From Paulinella micropora (taxonomy: Eukaryota > Cercozoa > Imbricatea > Euglyphida > Paulinellidae), in the NCBI GenBank assembly GCA_019918135.1, contig WBZZ01000830.1:1-64000 (forward strand): a stretch of 64,000 nucleotides of DNA, given 5' to 3'. A program made the position numbers and the translations under genes. Shown here in pieces: positions 62,960-64,000 of this stretch. The notes under the pieces were generated by a model. That model was not told the DNA's origin and searched no databases. It saw nothing but the letters and a program-made list of their open reading frames with translations. The stretch's first letter is position 1, and every line of letters starts with the position of its first letter.

Positions 62960-63624
62960 ATAGCCAAATTATCTGCAGTTGAACACAGCTTGCAAATGTA
63001 TGTTGTAACTCATATAGGCGAACAGGAAAAGTTCGCGTCCTTGCTCGTTCAGCACCACACGCACCGCTCCCTTGTCGCCTGTGTGCGGCTGGTCCTCCTC
63101 TCGGAAACAGAACTCGTGCGTGCCGAAGTAGATTGCCAAGCGCTGAACACACAAGTTGTGCACAGCAAGCACAAGATTTTCGAAGATTTTTACATCATCA
63201 GACAATACAAAAGAAAACACATTGTCAGGAGGTATCCACTAGCTTCTTCGCACCATACCTCAGGGCCCAGTTTCTTACTTAGGAGTCGGGGGGCCAACAC
63301 AGCCATGAAGCCTGGTGGGAATAGTAGTTCCGTAGTCTTTCGCTGGGAGAACTTGACCCCCGCCGCCAAGCAGCGCTCACCGAAACCGAGACGCAGGTCC
63401 CGAGGCGCGAAGATGACACCGGAGTATCGCTCACCCACTCTGCTGAGAATCATAACTTGATCTGCGCTGCTGATGTCGAAGGATGGCTGGCGGAACAGTG
63501 GAGGGGGCGGTGCGGCTGGAGCCTGAGAGTCTTCTGTAAGTTCTGATACTGGCGTCGCAGCAGACAGCGGCTCCGGTTTGTGGCTAAGGGGTGCAATCAC
63601 ATCGAGCACTTGCAGGAATCGCAA
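62960..63624 (-). CDS. Middle exons of the FYVE/TIR-type gene
   Basis: Exon 63624 to about 63255: PEPLSAATPVSELTED, Pro-rich linker, PSFDISSADQVMILSRVGER, GVIFAPRDLRLGFGERC and FPPGFMAVLAPRLLSKKLGP, ending GAG|GTATGG, a good donor. Next exon about 63195-62990: ENLVLAVHNLCVQRLAIYFG, HEFCFREEDQ and GAVRVVLNEQGRELFLFAYM. No family recognised. Position and strand suggest they lie between the FYVE-like exon and the TIR exon of one gene. Confidence 0.5.
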
Positions 63625-63756
63625 TACCTACATGTCAGTGGAGATTCAAACGAAAGATAAAACGGAGGATCTAGAGGGCCATAGGTCCCTTCCTATAACT
63701 ACATTATGAAAACGTTCAATTTTATGCATCTGCAACTTGATAATCGATGGTGCATG

Positions 63757-63951
63757 CTAAGGTTTCGCGGTTACAACCTGGGGAACATCTTCTTCCTTGG
63801 CAAGCTTTGGTCCGAATCTACAATGCAGACAGAGCCGCTTACGAGAAATCGACTCGGAGCAACCAGAGCACACACTTCGATTGCACTCGTGGCAGTAATG
63901 GTGTATGCGAGCCAAAGTCCACGCCTTATTACAGACTTGGCATTTGTCCAT
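63757..63951 (-). CDS. FYVE-like zinc finger exon
   Basis: ATG at 63951: MDKCQVCNKAWTLARIHHYC, then HECNRSVCSGCS and RLCLHC. Cys spacing CxxC...CxxC...CxxC and the YCHxCxxxVCxxCS block match FYVE/FYVE-related fingers, which bind phosphatidylinositol 3-phosphate on endosomes; the R+HHC+CG signature is altered to RIHHYCHEC, so lipid binding is uncertain. The frame stops at 63757, probably intronic sequence. It may be the first coding exon, or more may lie beyond the window. Confidence 0.65.
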   Translation of the reverse strand: MDKCQVCNKAWTLARIHHYCHECNRSVCSGCSESISRKRLCLHCRFGPKLAKEEDVPQVVTAKP

Positions 63952-64000
63952 TTTGCTTTTCCGGCGGTCAGCTTGAGAAGCGCTAGCTCGCTTGGCTTTT

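Overview
The window looks like eukaryotic, probably protist, DNA in two parts. From about 0.3 to 41.6 kb it carries a block of genes of the kind found in very large double-stranded DNA viruses. From about 41.7 to 64 kb it is repeat-dominated host-type chromosome: minisatellites, a tyrosine-recombinase retrotransposon, a tRNA-like SINE, MITE-like palindromes, a higher-order tandem repeat, and an intron-containing FYVE/TIR-type gene. The simplest reading is an endogenous giant-virus-like element next to host DNA. The left end lies outside the window and no integration-site duplication was identified.

Recognisable genes in the virus-like block, left to right: a RING-H2 protein (1.3-2.0 kb, minus); a GRF zinc-finger protein with an internal tandem duplication (3.2-4.6 kb, plus); a very divergent RNA polymerase second-largest (beta/Rpb2-type) subunit (5.1-8.5 kb, plus); a class I methyltransferase that most resembles Dot1 (9.8-10.8 kb, plus); a small basic repeat protein (11.4-11.8 kb, minus); an H4-like histone with an acidic tail (14.5-15.1 kb, plus); a four-helix membrane protein (15.4-16.4 kb, minus); an H3-like histone (28.1-28.7 kb, plus); a protein that starts with an H3-tail look-alike (30.8-31.5 kb, plus); and a fused primase plus origin-binding-protein-type helicase (36.6-41.6 kb, minus). 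Several sizeable GC-rich genes (12.3-13.7, 17.3-18.1, 20.2-20.9 and 21.2-23.2 kb) are unrecognised. A gene pair at 25.1-26.9 kb is arranged like a capsid-maturation protease followed by a scaffold. RNA polymerase, histones, a herpesvirus-type helicase and a possible protease/scaffold pair together would fit a mirusvirus-like or mosaic duplodnavirus/giant-virus genome, but no major capsid, terminase or DNA polymerase gene was recognised, so the assignment is tentative.

A nested inverted repeat at 30.15-30.43 kb is flanked by oppositely oriented arrays of a CATTCGCAAA-type motif (29.3-30.1 and 30.5-30.7 kb). Given the origin-binding helicase encoded 6 kb away, this is a candidate replication origin. 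Intergenic DNA throughout the block is extremely rich in poly-C/poly-G runs, (CT)n and (CA)n.

Many genes are split between reading frames. A few breaks are well explained by very short GT-AG introns (28, 38 and 61 nt), others by single-base shifts, and in-frame TGA, TAG and TAA codons occur. This means decay of an integrated copy, homopolymer sequencing errors, or both. Coordinates of multi-frame genes are therefore outer limits. In the right part, the retrotransposon has the split direct repeat order A1-genes-B1-A2-B2 typical of Ngaro/PAT-like elements, and two MITE-like palindromes share a core, one with a visible paralogous empty site.
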